From Micrasema longulum (Eukaryota > Arthropoda > Insecta > Trichoptera > Brachycentridae): a DNA stretch of 64,000 bases. Location of the stretch: contig JAGVSM010000209.1 of assembly GCA_022494885.1 (NCBI GenBank), forward strand, positions 62,001 through 126,000, read 5' to 3'. A model generated the notes under the pieces. The model was not told the DNA's origin, did no database searches, and worked only from the letters and a program-made list of their open reading frames with translations. Shown here piece by piece: positions 10,776 through 20,439 of this stretch (positions are counted from its first letter, which is position 1; every line of letters begins with the position of its first letter). Position numbers and translations under genes: made by a program.

Positions 10776-11113
10776 TTAAATTATTTTTGTCTTAAGGATC
10801 AAAAACAAAGTGTTTCTGGTTAACTAATGAGTTGATATAATGATATTTTAATGAGTTTTAGTATTGTAAGACAAAAATAATTTAATTTAATTTACTTTCA
10901 TATGACTTTGAATTCTCAATCTTTACCTCTGTTTTGTATATATACATTGAATTTCTTATGAAAGATACCAGTTTCGAAGATGTCGCAAGAGCGATTAAAC
11001 CGATCACTGGATATTCCAAATTTGTGGATTAAAGTATTACCCGTTTTTTATTTTTATAATAAATTACAATGAACTTCCTTCAAGAATTTTCACTTACAAA
11101 CTTAAATGTTTTA
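10776..11113 (+). mobile_element. Hammerhead-type element, family C copy 1 (Penelope-like terminal repeat)
   Basis: The right half matches the elements at 13419 and 55105 and ends at 11113 with 'cttaaatgtttt', the reverse complement of the left end of those two copies. The left half is an inverted partial copy: 'ggttaactaatgagttg' and 'ctcattaaaat' words appear in reverse, with the pivot near 10868. A 5'-truncated body preceded by an inverted partial terminal repeat is the usual form of Penelope-like insertions. The hammerhead-like motif is at 10968-11010. Confidence 0.65.
10968..11010 (+). ncRNA. Hammerhead-like motif, family C copy 1
   Basis: Stem I CCAGT / ACTGG is intact, but the core and GAAA segment are mutated: TTCGAAGA, stem II GTCGC / GCGAT with an AAGA loop, then TAAACCGATC where the other copies have GAAACCGGTC. 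Probably a dead copy. Confidence 0.5.
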
Positions 11114-11875
11114 AAATAAGAGTGCTTAAGAATTTGTAAATATTTTAAAGCTCCAAAAGCAAGAATACATCGTCTGCATGGCATGTGTGTTAACGACCTT
11201 ATCTCCCTTAGTAGATTTACCACTTCCTTCATTCTTGAAAGCGTCTTTATATATTTATTCCGCTTGTGTAAGAAAAGGTTTTTGGCTTATATATTGTTGT
11301 TATATTAAGTTAAAAAGGTGCCAAACACACTTTGTTTCTTTGTTGCTCTTAATATGTGTTTTAAAAAAATGATGATATTATTTAAGCCCCGAATTGAGTT
11401 GTGGTAACCCCAGGATATGTAATTAATATGTATTATACTTGTAAAATACTTTGTGTTCCGTGATTTATAAATAAAAAAATAAACCATGTGAAATATCACT
11501 AAAGACTCAAAGACCAGTATTGAGTATTAATTTTATAGCTCTCATTTTGAAAGTTATTTTATTACGGTCGAAAGGGTCACTAGAATGAAAGTTTAATTTA
11601 TACTCCTAAGCGAAGCGTACAAGTGGAGAGTCCTGGGCATAGTTTGTTCGAACGAATGGTACATATATGATTGAATTTTTTCTCATTAACTAAAACACGA
11701 GTAAAACAGCATTCAGTTAAAACTGCTTTACCGTATTTTTTGTTGTCACAATTCACAATAAACTTAAAACAAAAAAAAAATATTTAGGATTCTGAAGCCT
11801 TTTCAACCATCAAATGTTTAGTACTATATTTTTTCGTTCTGCCACGTATAACCGTTATCTGGAGATCGGATGTTT

Positions 11876-12290
11876 ACTCAGCGAAAACCAAATGTCGCCT
11901 ATATAATGCTTGCATAACGCCTATTCTCCTCTACAGATGCGAACCATGGCATCTTACTAGGGCCCAAAACAGCAAAATTCTGAGTTTCGAGAATCGGTGT
12001 CTCAGAAGAATCTCGGGTGCGGGGTGGTTTGACTTCGCAAGGCATGAAGTAATATGAGAACGGACGGAACAAACTCCGGTGACAATTCTCATCAAGCGGA
12101 GGCGATACGGTTAGCTTGGCCATGTAGTGCGGATGCCTCCCGAGAGTCTTAACCACACTTGCCTACTTTACAAGACACCAGGTTCTCGACGTCCTGGACG
12201 TCCACTAATGACTGTCCGTCGGCAGTTGGGAGGATGCACGACAGCCGGTGGCCGACAGAGATGCCCCGAGGATTCTGATGATGATGATGA
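11876..12290 (+). mobile_element. LINE reverse-transcriptase C-terminal fragment
   Basis: Plus-strand translation reads ACITPILLYRCEPWHLTRAQ, SKILSFENRCLRRISGAGW, a stop, ERTEQTPVTILIKRRRYG, a stop, LGHVVRMPPESLNH and PGSRRPGRPLMTVRRQLGG. The order LLYxCExW, FExxCLRRI, TxxxxIKxRRxxWLGHVxRM, GxRxxGRPxxxWRR is characteristic of the C-terminal region of several LINE clades (RTE, Dong/R4 and relatives). Two internal stops. It ends at a (GAT)n microsatellite at 12275-12296. Confidence 0.75.
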
Positions 12291-12296
12291 TGATGC
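12275..12296. repeat. (GAT)n microsatellite
   Basis: About six GAT units directly after the LINE ORF end. It is probably the simple-repeat 3' tail of that LINE. Confidence 0.8.
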
Positions 12297-12399
12297 CATA
12301 GCTGGAGGATACTTGTGCATAGTAATAAATAAATGTCGAAATTTCGTTATCTTGAACTGCCATGCGCCATATGTTGACGTGCTCCTGAATGAATGACAT

Positions 12400-13297
12400 T
12401 ATTCGACACAACTGATTGTTCCGTTCGATGATTTTGTGATATGAAATCTTAATTAGAAACAAAATGTCCAATATTTTGTTTGCGATTTAGCAGTGTGAGA
12501 GTGATAAAGAAATGAAATTAACTATTATAGTATGAACATGAGATGTATTTCCGGATCTTTTTAGTTACAGCAAAATCGATATGATATATTACGACTGAGA
12601 TGGAGAATACCCAAGAGAATAGAAAATAAATGTCTAGATACTCTAACTACATTAAGGCATTTACAGAGTTCATTCCTGTACTTGGTTAGTTTGTGCTCAC
12701 TTTAAGAGTGCACTCAGTGCGGGTGTTTCACCACTCTGCATTTATTAAACATCCAATATAATAATCATCACTTTCTCTACTACATACACACTTAGGTAAT
12801 AGATTTCTCTGGATCATGTCTAGTCTGCCTAACTAGGTACAACCTGTTTTACGGCAGACATTTTATGCAAAAATAAACAATAAAATTACTACATACTAGT
12901 TAATTTACTATACAGTTATACAATATTAATTAATTAGGAATATATTTTGAGAAAATTTTCCGATTTTCCTCAACCTAAACCCAGTAACCATTTTTTTACA
13001 AATTTGTTAAATTGAATCCGGGTCATGGTTTTGCAATCTTTGGGTTACATATTGAATATTTTGGGGCCCAGAAACCTGAAATTTCTTTGCCCGAATTCAG
13101 AGTTTGTGATAGACCCCATGACCCTTCCTCTAGTTTGACTTCTGGTAGTGTGGGAGTGTTCCTTTTGGGATTTGATAGAATAATTTACTTTCACAAACAT
13201 TATTATTCTAGAAATATATAATTGCCTTATATCTAAGATCTCAAATTCCTCAAATAAGTTGACGCTGACTTCGACTTTCATCTGTAATTATTTGAAA
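12400..13297. other. AT-rich stretch, no gene recognised
   Basis: No coding motif was recognised. The 13012-13221 frame has 'TSGSVGVFLLGFDR' but nothing family-specific. Confidence 0.35.
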
Positions 13298-13418
13298 TGT
13301 AAACGCAGGGGCGAACCGTGTAAAGAAGCGATTATGCGTAGCTTACTATTATATTTGACTATGCATAATAATGTTTTACGGTAACTTTATTTACAGAAAA
13401 ACAAACAAATAATTACTA

Positions 13419-13749
13419 AAACATTTAAGTTTGCAAGTGAAAATTCTTGATGGAAGTTCATTGTAATTTATTATATAAATAAAACACGAGTGATACTTTA
13501 AATTCATTAGTTAACCCAAAGAAAATTTGTTGATAATGATCCTTAAGATAAAAATAACTTTATTTAATTTACTTACATATAACTTTGAATTATGTATCCT
13601 TACTTCTGTTCTGTATAAATACATTTAACTTTTTAATAAAGATACCAGTCTCGAAGATGTCGCGAAAGCGATGAAACCGGTCACTGGATATTCCAAATTT
13701 GTGGATTAAAGTATCACTCGTGTTTTATTTATATAATAAAAAATAAAAA
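13419..13749 (+). mobile_element. Hammerhead-type mini-element, family C copy 2, 331 bp, 12-bp TSD
   Basis: Flanked by the 12-bp direct repeat AAATAATTACTA (13407-13418 and 13750-13761). The uninterrupted family H copy at 26837-27621 has this site once (reverse strand, near 27506-27517), which confirms the insertion. Near the ends is a perfect inverted repeat of about 34 bp ('acacgagtgatacttta' near 13482-13498 and its complement near 13697-13713). The element has no ORF. The hammerhead-like motif is at 13645-13687. It has an A-rich right end. Confidence 0.85.
13645..13687 (+). ncRNA. Hammerhead-ribozyme-like motif, family C copy 2
   Basis: Stem I CCAGT / ACTGG (5 bp), core segment CTCGAAGA, one unpaired T, stem II GTCGC-GAAA-GCGAT (5 bp with a tetraloop), then GAAA, CCGG, TC and the stem I partner. 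Compared with CUGANGA, the core has an extra or replaced C before GA. The architecture is complete, but the catalytic core is not canonical. Confidence 0.55.
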
Positions 13750-14529
13750 AAATAATTACTAGTTCTTATAAATCAATGCCACCGTTTGTATATTTCTCCA
13801 AATATAAAAAAAAATATTCATAAAGCGCACCCAGCACCAGCAATGAGCCAAGAAACTAGCCGATTACTCCAGCTTATATCTTTATACTAATAAGTGTACA
13901 ATAATTTGAACATCTTAAACCCAATGGCGCGATTTTTCTTTGAGAGTAAACTTGCAGATTACACAAATTCTTTTAAGATTCTCAATTTGAAAAACAGTAT
14001 TTCAAACATTATTATTTAAGGACTATTTTTCTTTGAGATGATACTTTTGACATATGACTCGCAACACATGTGGCGCTCGACGCGGCCGTTTTTGGCATTA
14101 TTTATTTCTAGAACAAATCGGCCAGTTGACTTTTCAATCGTTATGAGAATATCTAATATAAACTGAATTGATTGTGATATTTTTATACACTTTTACAAGA
14201 GCTATATGTTAAATTAATGGATTATATAGCTACACAATATAATATATCACGAAGTTACGTCGTTTAAGTTGATTTCATAGATGAGAGTTGTTGTGTCACA
14301 CATAATCACAAAAAAATAGCAATTTATAGTTTACATCACTTACATTATATTATATACCTACCAAGTCGGTAAAAATAATGATATTTTTTTATTGCTTACG
14401 CGTAAATAAAATCATTGTTTGCCACTGGGTAAAAGTGTTATTGATTTGACCAACTAGTTCAAGAAAAAGTGCACATTATTATATTTTTTTAGCATTTGCC
14501 TAGTAAGTGAATAAATTTGGATAAATATC

Positions 14530-14700
14530 ATTTATGTCTCACCTACCCGATGGAACGACTTTATTAAATCTACGCTGGGGTTTTCAGTGGCTGATGTTCT
14601 TGGCTCTGCCCTGAGCAGGACTACCCGGAGGCAGACCACAAAAATAATCTTTGAGTGCCGCCACCATCCTCAGTCTTGAAGGAAAAGACGAGTATTAGTA
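14530..14700. other. GC-richer patch of unknown nature
   Basis: 14575-14690 is richer in G and C than its surroundings, with words like 'ctgagcaggactacccggag'. No protein family was recognised on either strand. Confidence 0.25.
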
Positions 14701-14754
14701 TCATTAAAGGTAAAAAAAACAATAGGAATTAGAAATGTTGAGGTTTTAAAATGG

Positions 14755-14900
14755 GCATAATGGTTAATTGCGGTGTTTAAATTGATCACTTAAACTAGCC
14801 ACGTACAGGTCTTAAGCTCTGTTAATGCCTAGACTTCGATATTATAATCAATTTAATGTTCTTTATTTCTGTTGTACATGTGTATCAAATTTTATAACTC
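14755..14900. repeat. Fragment of palindromic repeat family P
   Basis: 'cacttaaactagcca', 'gctctgttaatgcctagac' and 'tttctgttgtac' match one arm of the palindrome at 54370-55090. Other arm fragments lie near 26545-26680, 28360-28450, 45845-45900, 57190-57310 and 62330-62640. Confidence 0.55.
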
Positions 14901-14919
14901 CTAAGGGTTAGTTGGCGAA

Positions 14920-14951
14920 AATTCTTCTTTGAAGTTCATTGTAATTTATTA
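14920..14951 (+). repeat. Family C hammerhead-element left end, split by the mariner
   Basis: 'gaaaattcttctttgaagttc' then 'attgtaatttatta' is the left end of family C. It stops at the mariner's TA and resumes at 15700 with 'caaataaaagacgagtgatac', matching 'taaataaaacacgagtgatac' at 13475-13496. The mariner therefore landed inside a family C copy. Confidence 0.7.
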
Positions 14952-15053
14952 TACGAGGGTTGGTTAAAAAATGAGGTTCTCAATTTTTTTTCAGGTTTAA
15001 GGCATTTTTTATTTGAACTGAAAAATACATCATTGGAAAGCTTAATTTCTTAA

Positions 15054-15494
15054 CTATTTTTCGACACAATCACCAGATTTTTCAACGCATTTTTGTTGAC
15101 GACTAATCTACTTTTGGAATCCAGCTTCAAAGAAGTCCGCCGCCAGTCCGTGGAGGAATTTGGTGACCGCTGCCTGCACTCTTTCATCAGTCTCGAAACG
15201 TTGTTCACCCAACTGTTGCTTTAATTTTGGAAACAAGTAGAAGTCACTCGGTGCAAGATCAGGACTGTAGGAAGCCTGTTCAACGAGATCCAAGCCAAAA
15301 TTTTCGATTAAATCCTTGGTTTGGCGAGATACGTGCGGGCGTGTATTGTCGTGGTGCAGTCTAACGCCTTTCGTCAGTCTTCCTCTCCGACGATTTTGGA
15401 CGGCTCTTCTGAGTATCTTCAAGGTCTCGCAATAATTTTCCGAATTTATTGTGGTCTCTCGAGTCATAAACTCAACAAGCAGGACGGTCACCAA
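15054..15494 (-). pseudogene. Mariner transposase, catalytic C-terminal part (D34D)
   Basis: The open part 15108-15494 has VRLHHDNTRPHVS and SPDLAPSDFYLFPKLKQQLG. Exactly 34 residues lie between the D of HHDN and the D of PSDFYLFP, the D34D spacing of mariner transposases. The N-terminal helix-turn-helix DNA-binding part and the first catalytic Asp are missing, replaced by the inverted arm. The frame stops early: GFQK is followed by TAG where the right arm has TGG (W), and the old C-terminus ISRQQKCVEK continues behind it. There is no proper start codon, since the upstream end is the rearrangement breakpoint. Not functional. Confidence 0.9.
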
Positions 15495-15600
15495 ATTCCT
15501 CCACGGACTGGCGGCGGACTTCTTTGAAGCTGGATTCCAAAAGTGGATTAGTCATCAACAAAAATGCGTTGAAAAATCTAGTGATTATGTTGAAAAATAG
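15484..15600 (+). pseudogene. Mariner transposase C-terminus duplicated in the right arm
   Basis: On the plus strand this arm reads VTKFLHGLAADFFEAGFQKW then ISHQQKCVEKSSDYVEK and a stop. It is the same C-terminus as the minus-strand copy at 15054-15170, and here the W codon is intact. It is a by-product of the fold-back rearrangement, not an independent gene. Confidence 0.85.
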
Positions 15601-15894
15601 TTAAGAAACTCTTTCCAATGATGAATTTTTCAGTTCAAATAAAAAATGCCTTAAACCTGAAAAAAATTTAAGAACCTTATTTTTTACACAACCCTCGTAC
15701 AAATAAAAGACGAGTGATACCTTGAAATAAAGTTAATGAACAGCTAACACATATTTATTTCCTATTAGTAACCATTATAATAAATTTACTAATTATTTTT
15801 AATACTCTTACTTTTCAGACGTCCCGACGCCGGCGAATGGCCGATATGAACATACAAATTGTGCTACTGTATAAATGAAATATTTACAACCAAA

Positions 15895-16110
15895 ATATTC
15901 TTCATAAAAAAAGAAAAAAAGTAAAATAATTCCATAAAAATAGGTTTGAACTAAAATATTAAGATTTATTTACGATTGATTAAGTTAGTTCATAACATCT
16001 CAAGAACTAAACAGGTGCGTTTCACGGTCACTGTTATCAATAATCCAACTCACATGGGATTGTCCAAAGAAGATACGTTTTCTTAAGAACTAATATAAAC
16101 TTTTAATAAA
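15895..16110. repeat. Dispersed repeat shared with 26285-26360 and 29495-29540
   Basis: 'aattccataaaaataggttt' and 'aactaaaatatt' recur at 26322-26355. 'gttagttcataacat' plus 'aagaactaatataaacttttaat' recurs at 29500-29540. Non-coding. It seems to belong to the outer inverted-repeat element around 24-26 kb. Confidence 0.5.
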
Positions 16111-16439
16111 GTTACGATTTTACAAACGAAATTCCAAATTAATTTAATATATTTTAAGGCTTTCGGTTTCTTTTATTTCTTCAGGTAACTCATTGAACAG
16201 TTTTAATCCTTTGTACAAAGAGTTTTAGGTCTGCTTTTCTCCTTATTGATAATCTTTTTTTTTATCCCTAGTTTCATATGTCTGTATGACATTGTTGGAT
16301 AAATTTAATCGTATTTTTTATTTAATTTACCCCCTTAATTATTTTATGCATAAAAATTGCTACATTAATTATATCATATTATATTTGTCGCTTTACTGTA
16401 AGCAAGTTTATTTATTTGTGAATTATTTCTGGAGTATAA

Positions 16440-16800
16440 TATACAGGTGTTCATTAAACCCTGTCACATCCGAAGCCACGATGATCAGTATGAGCAAGAA
16501 GACATATTGGGACATTAAAAATTTTTTTTAGAACGAATAAAATTTTTGAAAAAAATATATAAAAAAAAGCAAATGGTTGTTTACTTCTGCAGTGGTGAAA
16601 CGAGGAGGGGGATGGGGGAGTTTGATTCTGCACCGCGCTCCTCTCACTTCTCTCCTGCAGAAGTTGTTTTTTTAAATATTTTATTTAAAAAAAAATCTTT
16701 ATTCTAAATTTTTTTTTAAATATGCTAATATGTCTTCTTGCCCATACTGATCATCGTGGTTTCAGATATGACAGGGTTTAAAAAACACCCTGTATATTTG
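16440..16800. repeat. Imperfect inverted repeat, possible MITE
   Basis: The left arm 'caggtgttcattaaaccctgtcacatccgaagccacgatgatcagtatgagcaag' segment (16445-16500) is matched in reverse by 16738-16795 ('gcccatactgatcatcgtgg', then 'gacagggttt'). The inner part has complementary T- and A-rich arms around a GC-rich centre at 16600-16660 (ctgcagaag also repeated in inversion). It is a fold-back of about 350 bp without coding sequence. Confidence 0.7.
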
Positions 16801-16889
16801 GAAGAATTTAGGTGTTTTGAATTTTCCTTTCATTACATAAAAAAATAATAAAAGAACAGTTATTTATATGTAGGCATACGATTGTTTAA

Positions 16890-17400
16890 AAGATAGTGTC
16901 TGGAGTCGATTATTGTAATGGTATCTACGCAGGTCTACCAATGAAAAAAATGTCTCGCGTGTAGTCTGTATTGAATGCCCCGGCGAGACTTATTTTTGGA
17001 ATCTCTAAGTTCAGTCATATCACTTCACTACTTCGGGAATTACACTGGCTACGTTTTCTACAGCGGGTGGAATACAAACTCTATTGGCTTATGAACAACT
17101 CTGCCCCGGATTATCTAAGGGAACTGTGCATTCCAGATGAACGAGCTGACAGGCGTCTTACGCTTAGATCAACAACATCTACGATGAGAAGTTATTATAC
17201 CTGTATGCAACCATCGCACTAAATTCCGTGAACGTGCATTTGCAGTCGCAGGCCTAATGACATGGAATGCTCTCCCAGCAGAAGCGGGAAACAGTGAGAG
17301 TGAAGTAATGTTTCGGAAAAAACCTAAAACCGACTTGTTCTCTAAATCATTTAAATAAATTCGTAGCATGTGTAAACTGTTTAGCTTAAATTACAAATTT
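16890..17400 (+). mobile_element. CR1/L2-like LINE 3' end
   Basis: The plus strand codes SGVDYCNGIYAGLPM, then a stop, SVLNAPARLIFGISKFSHIT, SLLRELHWLRFLQRVEYKLY and APDYLRELCIP. After a frameshift near 17210 it reads FRERAFAVAGLMTWNALPAE and FRKKPKTDLFSKSFK with a stop at about 17357. The chain SxLDYCNxxYxGLP, VQxxxNAAARLI, LRELHWLPxxxRxxFK, RxFxVAGxxxWNxLP is diagnostic of the CR1/L2 reverse-transcriptase C-terminus. It is 5'-truncated, with one stop and one frameshift. Confidence 0.85.
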
Positions 17401-17954
17401 AAAACTTTATTACAAGAATGGCGTTATATAAATTCTCAGATTCTCAGATGATTCAGTCAATTTTATTTATTCTATTATATTCAAATCATTAAAACAAATT
17501 TTACTTAAAAATTTCGTCTTTATATGAGTACCAATGTAAGATACCTATAGTTTTATTATTTTTCATTTGGTCTATATAGTACAAACCACAGATATATTAA
17601 ATAGCGTAAAAACATAATATATGAATGTCCTAATACTAACTTCACCTCAGATTCTCAGGTGACATGGTGGTCATAAATGTGAAATACACAGATTAACTAG
17701 GTGAAATGATTATGGAATTAACTGAAGCTTCAAAAAGGATTGTTTGGAAATGAATATTCATAAAACAAATATAAGGAGTCCAACAAAGAGAGACATTCAC
17801 ATAAACAATAAAAAAAAGTCGTTGATGAATATAGTTAGAGTAAGTTCACAGGCACGGGTCGTTACTAATTGTGTCGCTATAAACTGTGTCACTGTTCCTA
17901 ATAAATGTATGTGAAATGTCATTAATAAATAAAAAATAAAATACATGCAAACTT

Positions 17955-18495
17955 GGTAGAGATAGCCAGACAGCGGAATTGCCAAAAAGAATAGGGCCAA
18001 GTTGGGCTGCTTTCGGCAAACTAAAATATATTTTTGAGAATAAACAAGTCCCCGTATGCTTAAAAAGACAAGTCTATGAATCTGTACATAGCCGGTGACT
18101 ACATACGGACTAGAAGCATATCTGAAGCACATAAAAGTAGCCAGAAACTAAAATGCAAGCAACTATCTACGGAAAGACAAATACTCGGTGGATGTCCATG
18201 AGACAGAATAAGAAAAGAAGAAATAAGGCGCCGAACCGGAGTTGTGGATATCATGGATCGTGCAGCAACATTAAAATGGCAGACGCTCAGAATAATAAAG
18301 TGGAGACCATAGGCAAACAAAAGAAGTGTTGGAAGGACACGGAAAAGGTGAGTCGATCACATTGCCTCGATAGCCGGTAAAACATGGATGATGAAAGCTG
18401 GTGATAGGAAGAAATGGAGACGTTCGGAAGGGGCCTTTATTCACTAATGGAGAGAATCAAGCTGAAGGAGAAGAACAAGATTACTAACTAATGTC
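17955..18495 (+). mobile_element. RTE-type LINE 3' fragment
   Basis: Segments on the plus strand in different frames: ELPKRIGPSWAAFGKLKYIF, NKQVPVCLKRQVYESV, TLKWQTLRIIKWRP, and KTWMMKAGDRKKWRRSEGAF. This is the usual order RRIxxGWxAFGKL, IPxCLKxxVxxxC, LKWxWAGH, WRPRxxxRxxGRP, GxxWMRxAxDRxxWRxxxEAY at the end of RTE reverse transcriptases. The middle (the LPxxTYGxExW part) is badly mutated. The frames open at 18153-18380 are incidental. Confidence 0.7.
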
Positions 18496-18499
18496 TAAT

Positions 18500-19435
18500 T
18501 GTCATTAAACTATCATTAGTCGAAATTTCAATAGGCGTAAACTGCCGGTCGAAATGTTTTAACTTCGTTGAGATTATTTTAGTGATAATGTAATTTTTTT
18601 ATGATTATTTAAGGTTTTTTTTTTTTTAAATACGGTTTTTATCTGCATATGTAATACATGTTTTTTTAATGGCTCAATTTTTGAAAGAACGGAGGTTTCA
18701 AATAGAAAAATCGTATGATTCCCTTACTTTTCATCAGACTAAAAAAACCACTCGTCTTTTATATCCATAATTAATTCAATGCTCAACTATAAACATTTAC
18801 AGCATACTCAACACATCGATGAATAAAAAATGGAGTCAATAAATATAACTAAAAATTACTAATTTAGTACTTTCAAAAACTAACGATCCTTCTGTAATTT
18901 TTCTTGATTTCGTCCTTCGATGAGCCCCCGAATAAAATTTTGATTGATTACACAGAACCTCACTAGTGACTTATGATGGCTAAACTGTATTAAAATAGAA
19001 GATAGGGAAGCTTTAATAATTATACTTTCAACCTCTCTGGATCTAGGAACGAGCTTCTCGTTACTATACACGCCATTTATCAAAACTAACTTTGATAGAA
19101 AATGTTAAGTGTAAAGTTTTTAGTTCAGAGTGGATGATTATCTCTTTGATCATTTATCATAGGTAATGATATTTCACGCTTATTATTATTAAATTTATAG
19201 GTTAAACATCATTAAGGAAACATTTTACAAAATGTGAAACATGCCTAAGATTAGCAATTTAACAAAGTTAACAAAATAATGACAATAAAAAATAATAATT
19301 AATCCAGTTAACCTAATTATAATTAACATAATAAACAATAAAAAACTTAAATATTTAAAAAAAACATAATCAATTTATATAGACTATAGACCAATAGAAA
19401 AAAAATCATAAACAGTGCACACATTTTACCTATTT
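18500..19435. other. AT-rich stretch, no gene recognised
   Basis: Contains poly-T and poly-A runs (18617-18628) and short frames only. 18655-18740 ('gaacggaggtttcaaatagaaaaatcgtatg') resembles 27650-27700 ('gaacggcattcaaatggcaaaatcgtatg'), a small shared repeat. Confidence 0.4.
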
Positions 19436-19439
19436 GGCT

Positions 19440-19990
19440 TGATCCACTCATCGATCCGCGCGCAACCCACCACCACTATTCATTTATTAATAGCAATTTT
19501 ATTTTGTGAGAACTTACTAATTGTCCTTATGGATAATGGAAGTAGATTGTACACTTTAACCGAGTAGTAGGCCAATCCTATTTGACCGAAGGTTGTATAT
19601 TTTTTTTTTTGCAGTATCAGGGTGGAGTATCTAGTAACTCTCGTATTTGTAACGGAAGGTAGAGAATAATGTTTACGTGCGTATAGTTACAATTTTTTTA
19701 CATAAAGTTGTTTTAGAGATTTGACATCAAGATTTTTAAATATACCGAGGGAGCTAGTTCTGATTGAAATGATTCGCCCATAGTCTGTATTAAATGGCTT
19801 ATTTTTATAATCTCTAAGTAATGTAATTCCAGTTCTTCTGAAACGAGTAAGTTCAGCGCTACGGGAAAGTAGATATTATTTTTTTTCTTGCACGCGCTAA
19901 AAATAAGAGCATTTAGCATTAGTACTGTGAAGTTTTTTGAAAATCCATCGAGTGTTTTTTAATTTTTTTTTTAACATAGGTGTTACATAA
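19440..19990 (-). mobile_element. Jockey-like LINE 3' fragment
   Basis: The minus strand reads (with frameshifts) GITLLRDYKNKPFNTDYGRI, FKNLDVKSLKQLYVKKL, RKHYSLPSVTNTRVTRYST, then FGQIGLAYYSVKVYNLLPLS and SQNKIAINK before a stop near 19475. This follows the C-terminal plan of Jockey-type reverse transcriptases (..LxVxSLxQLYVKK.., FGQxGLxYxxxxxYNxLPxxI). The 19713-19919 frame is one of several broken pieces. Short relatives of its upstream part occur at 22125-22240 and 23915-24012. Confidence 0.65.
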
Positions 19991-20439
19991 GTTGTGTCCG
20001 TTTTTATCCAAATAAAGTTTAAAAAAAGTAAACAACAAAAAAAAATACAGCAAATTAGACACGAATGAATTCTCCTTCATTATTTGGAATAAAAATTAGT
20101 CAATAATTTATAGCGTCTTTACCGTACCCTGAGGAAATATCGCGATCAGCTTTATTCCCTCGATTGAACATGAACGCGTAGGTGTCAAAAATGCTCACTA
20201 TTGTCAGCTTGATATTCCATTTTTAAGGCTAGTAATCAAATAAAATTATATATGTAACGTAAAAGCAAACATGATATCGTTTAAAGTAGAAAAATTTCTT
20301 TTGAATGTCGTATTACCTGTACCAGTTTCTTTTATTTTTGGTGCTCAATTTTAAATTAGGAAAAAAATGGACACAACGTTTGTCAACGCATAATATTATA
20401 TTCATAAAAAATATTATAAACTACATAATTCTTCGCATA

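Larger units (their letters stand above)
13306..14427 (+). mobile_element. Non-autonomous hAT element, family H (copy 1, interrupted)
   Basis: The ends are CAGGGGCGAACCGTG (13306-) and, in reverse complement, CAGTGGCAAACAATG (-14427). The flanking octamers TGTAAACG (13298-13305) and GGTAAAAG (14428-14435) match at six of eight positions, as for an old hAT target duplication. An inverted copy lies at 26837-27621, with shared words such as 'gcacccagcaccagcaatgag' and 'cgacgcggccgtttttggcat'. No transposase ORF. It is interrupted by a hammerhead-type element at 13419-13749. Confidence 0.85.
14954..15697 (-). mobile_element. Mariner-family fold-back element (744 bp, about 212-bp inverted arms)
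   Basis: Bounded by TA dinucleotides (14952-14953 and 15698-15699), the mariner target duplication. The outer ends are CGAGGGTTGGTTAAAAAATG and CGAGGGTTGTGTAAAAAATA. The similarity of the arms is not limited to a normal short TIR: 14954-15166 and 15487-15697 are inverted copies over about 212 bp at roughly 93% identity. Both arms encode the transposase C-terminus. So the 5' half of a mariner has been replaced by an inverted copy of its 3' end. Confidence 0.9.

Noticed and set aside
15108..15494. Mariner frame as an intact gene
   Set aside because: No true start, missing N-terminus and first catalytic Asp, and an early TAG where the other arm has TGG.
19775..19830. Plus-strand likeness to the CR1 segment SVLNA..RLIF of 16.97 kb (gtctgtattaaatggcttattttt)
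   Set aside because: The rest of the region reads clearly as a minus-strand Jockey-like LINE; the short match has no continuation.
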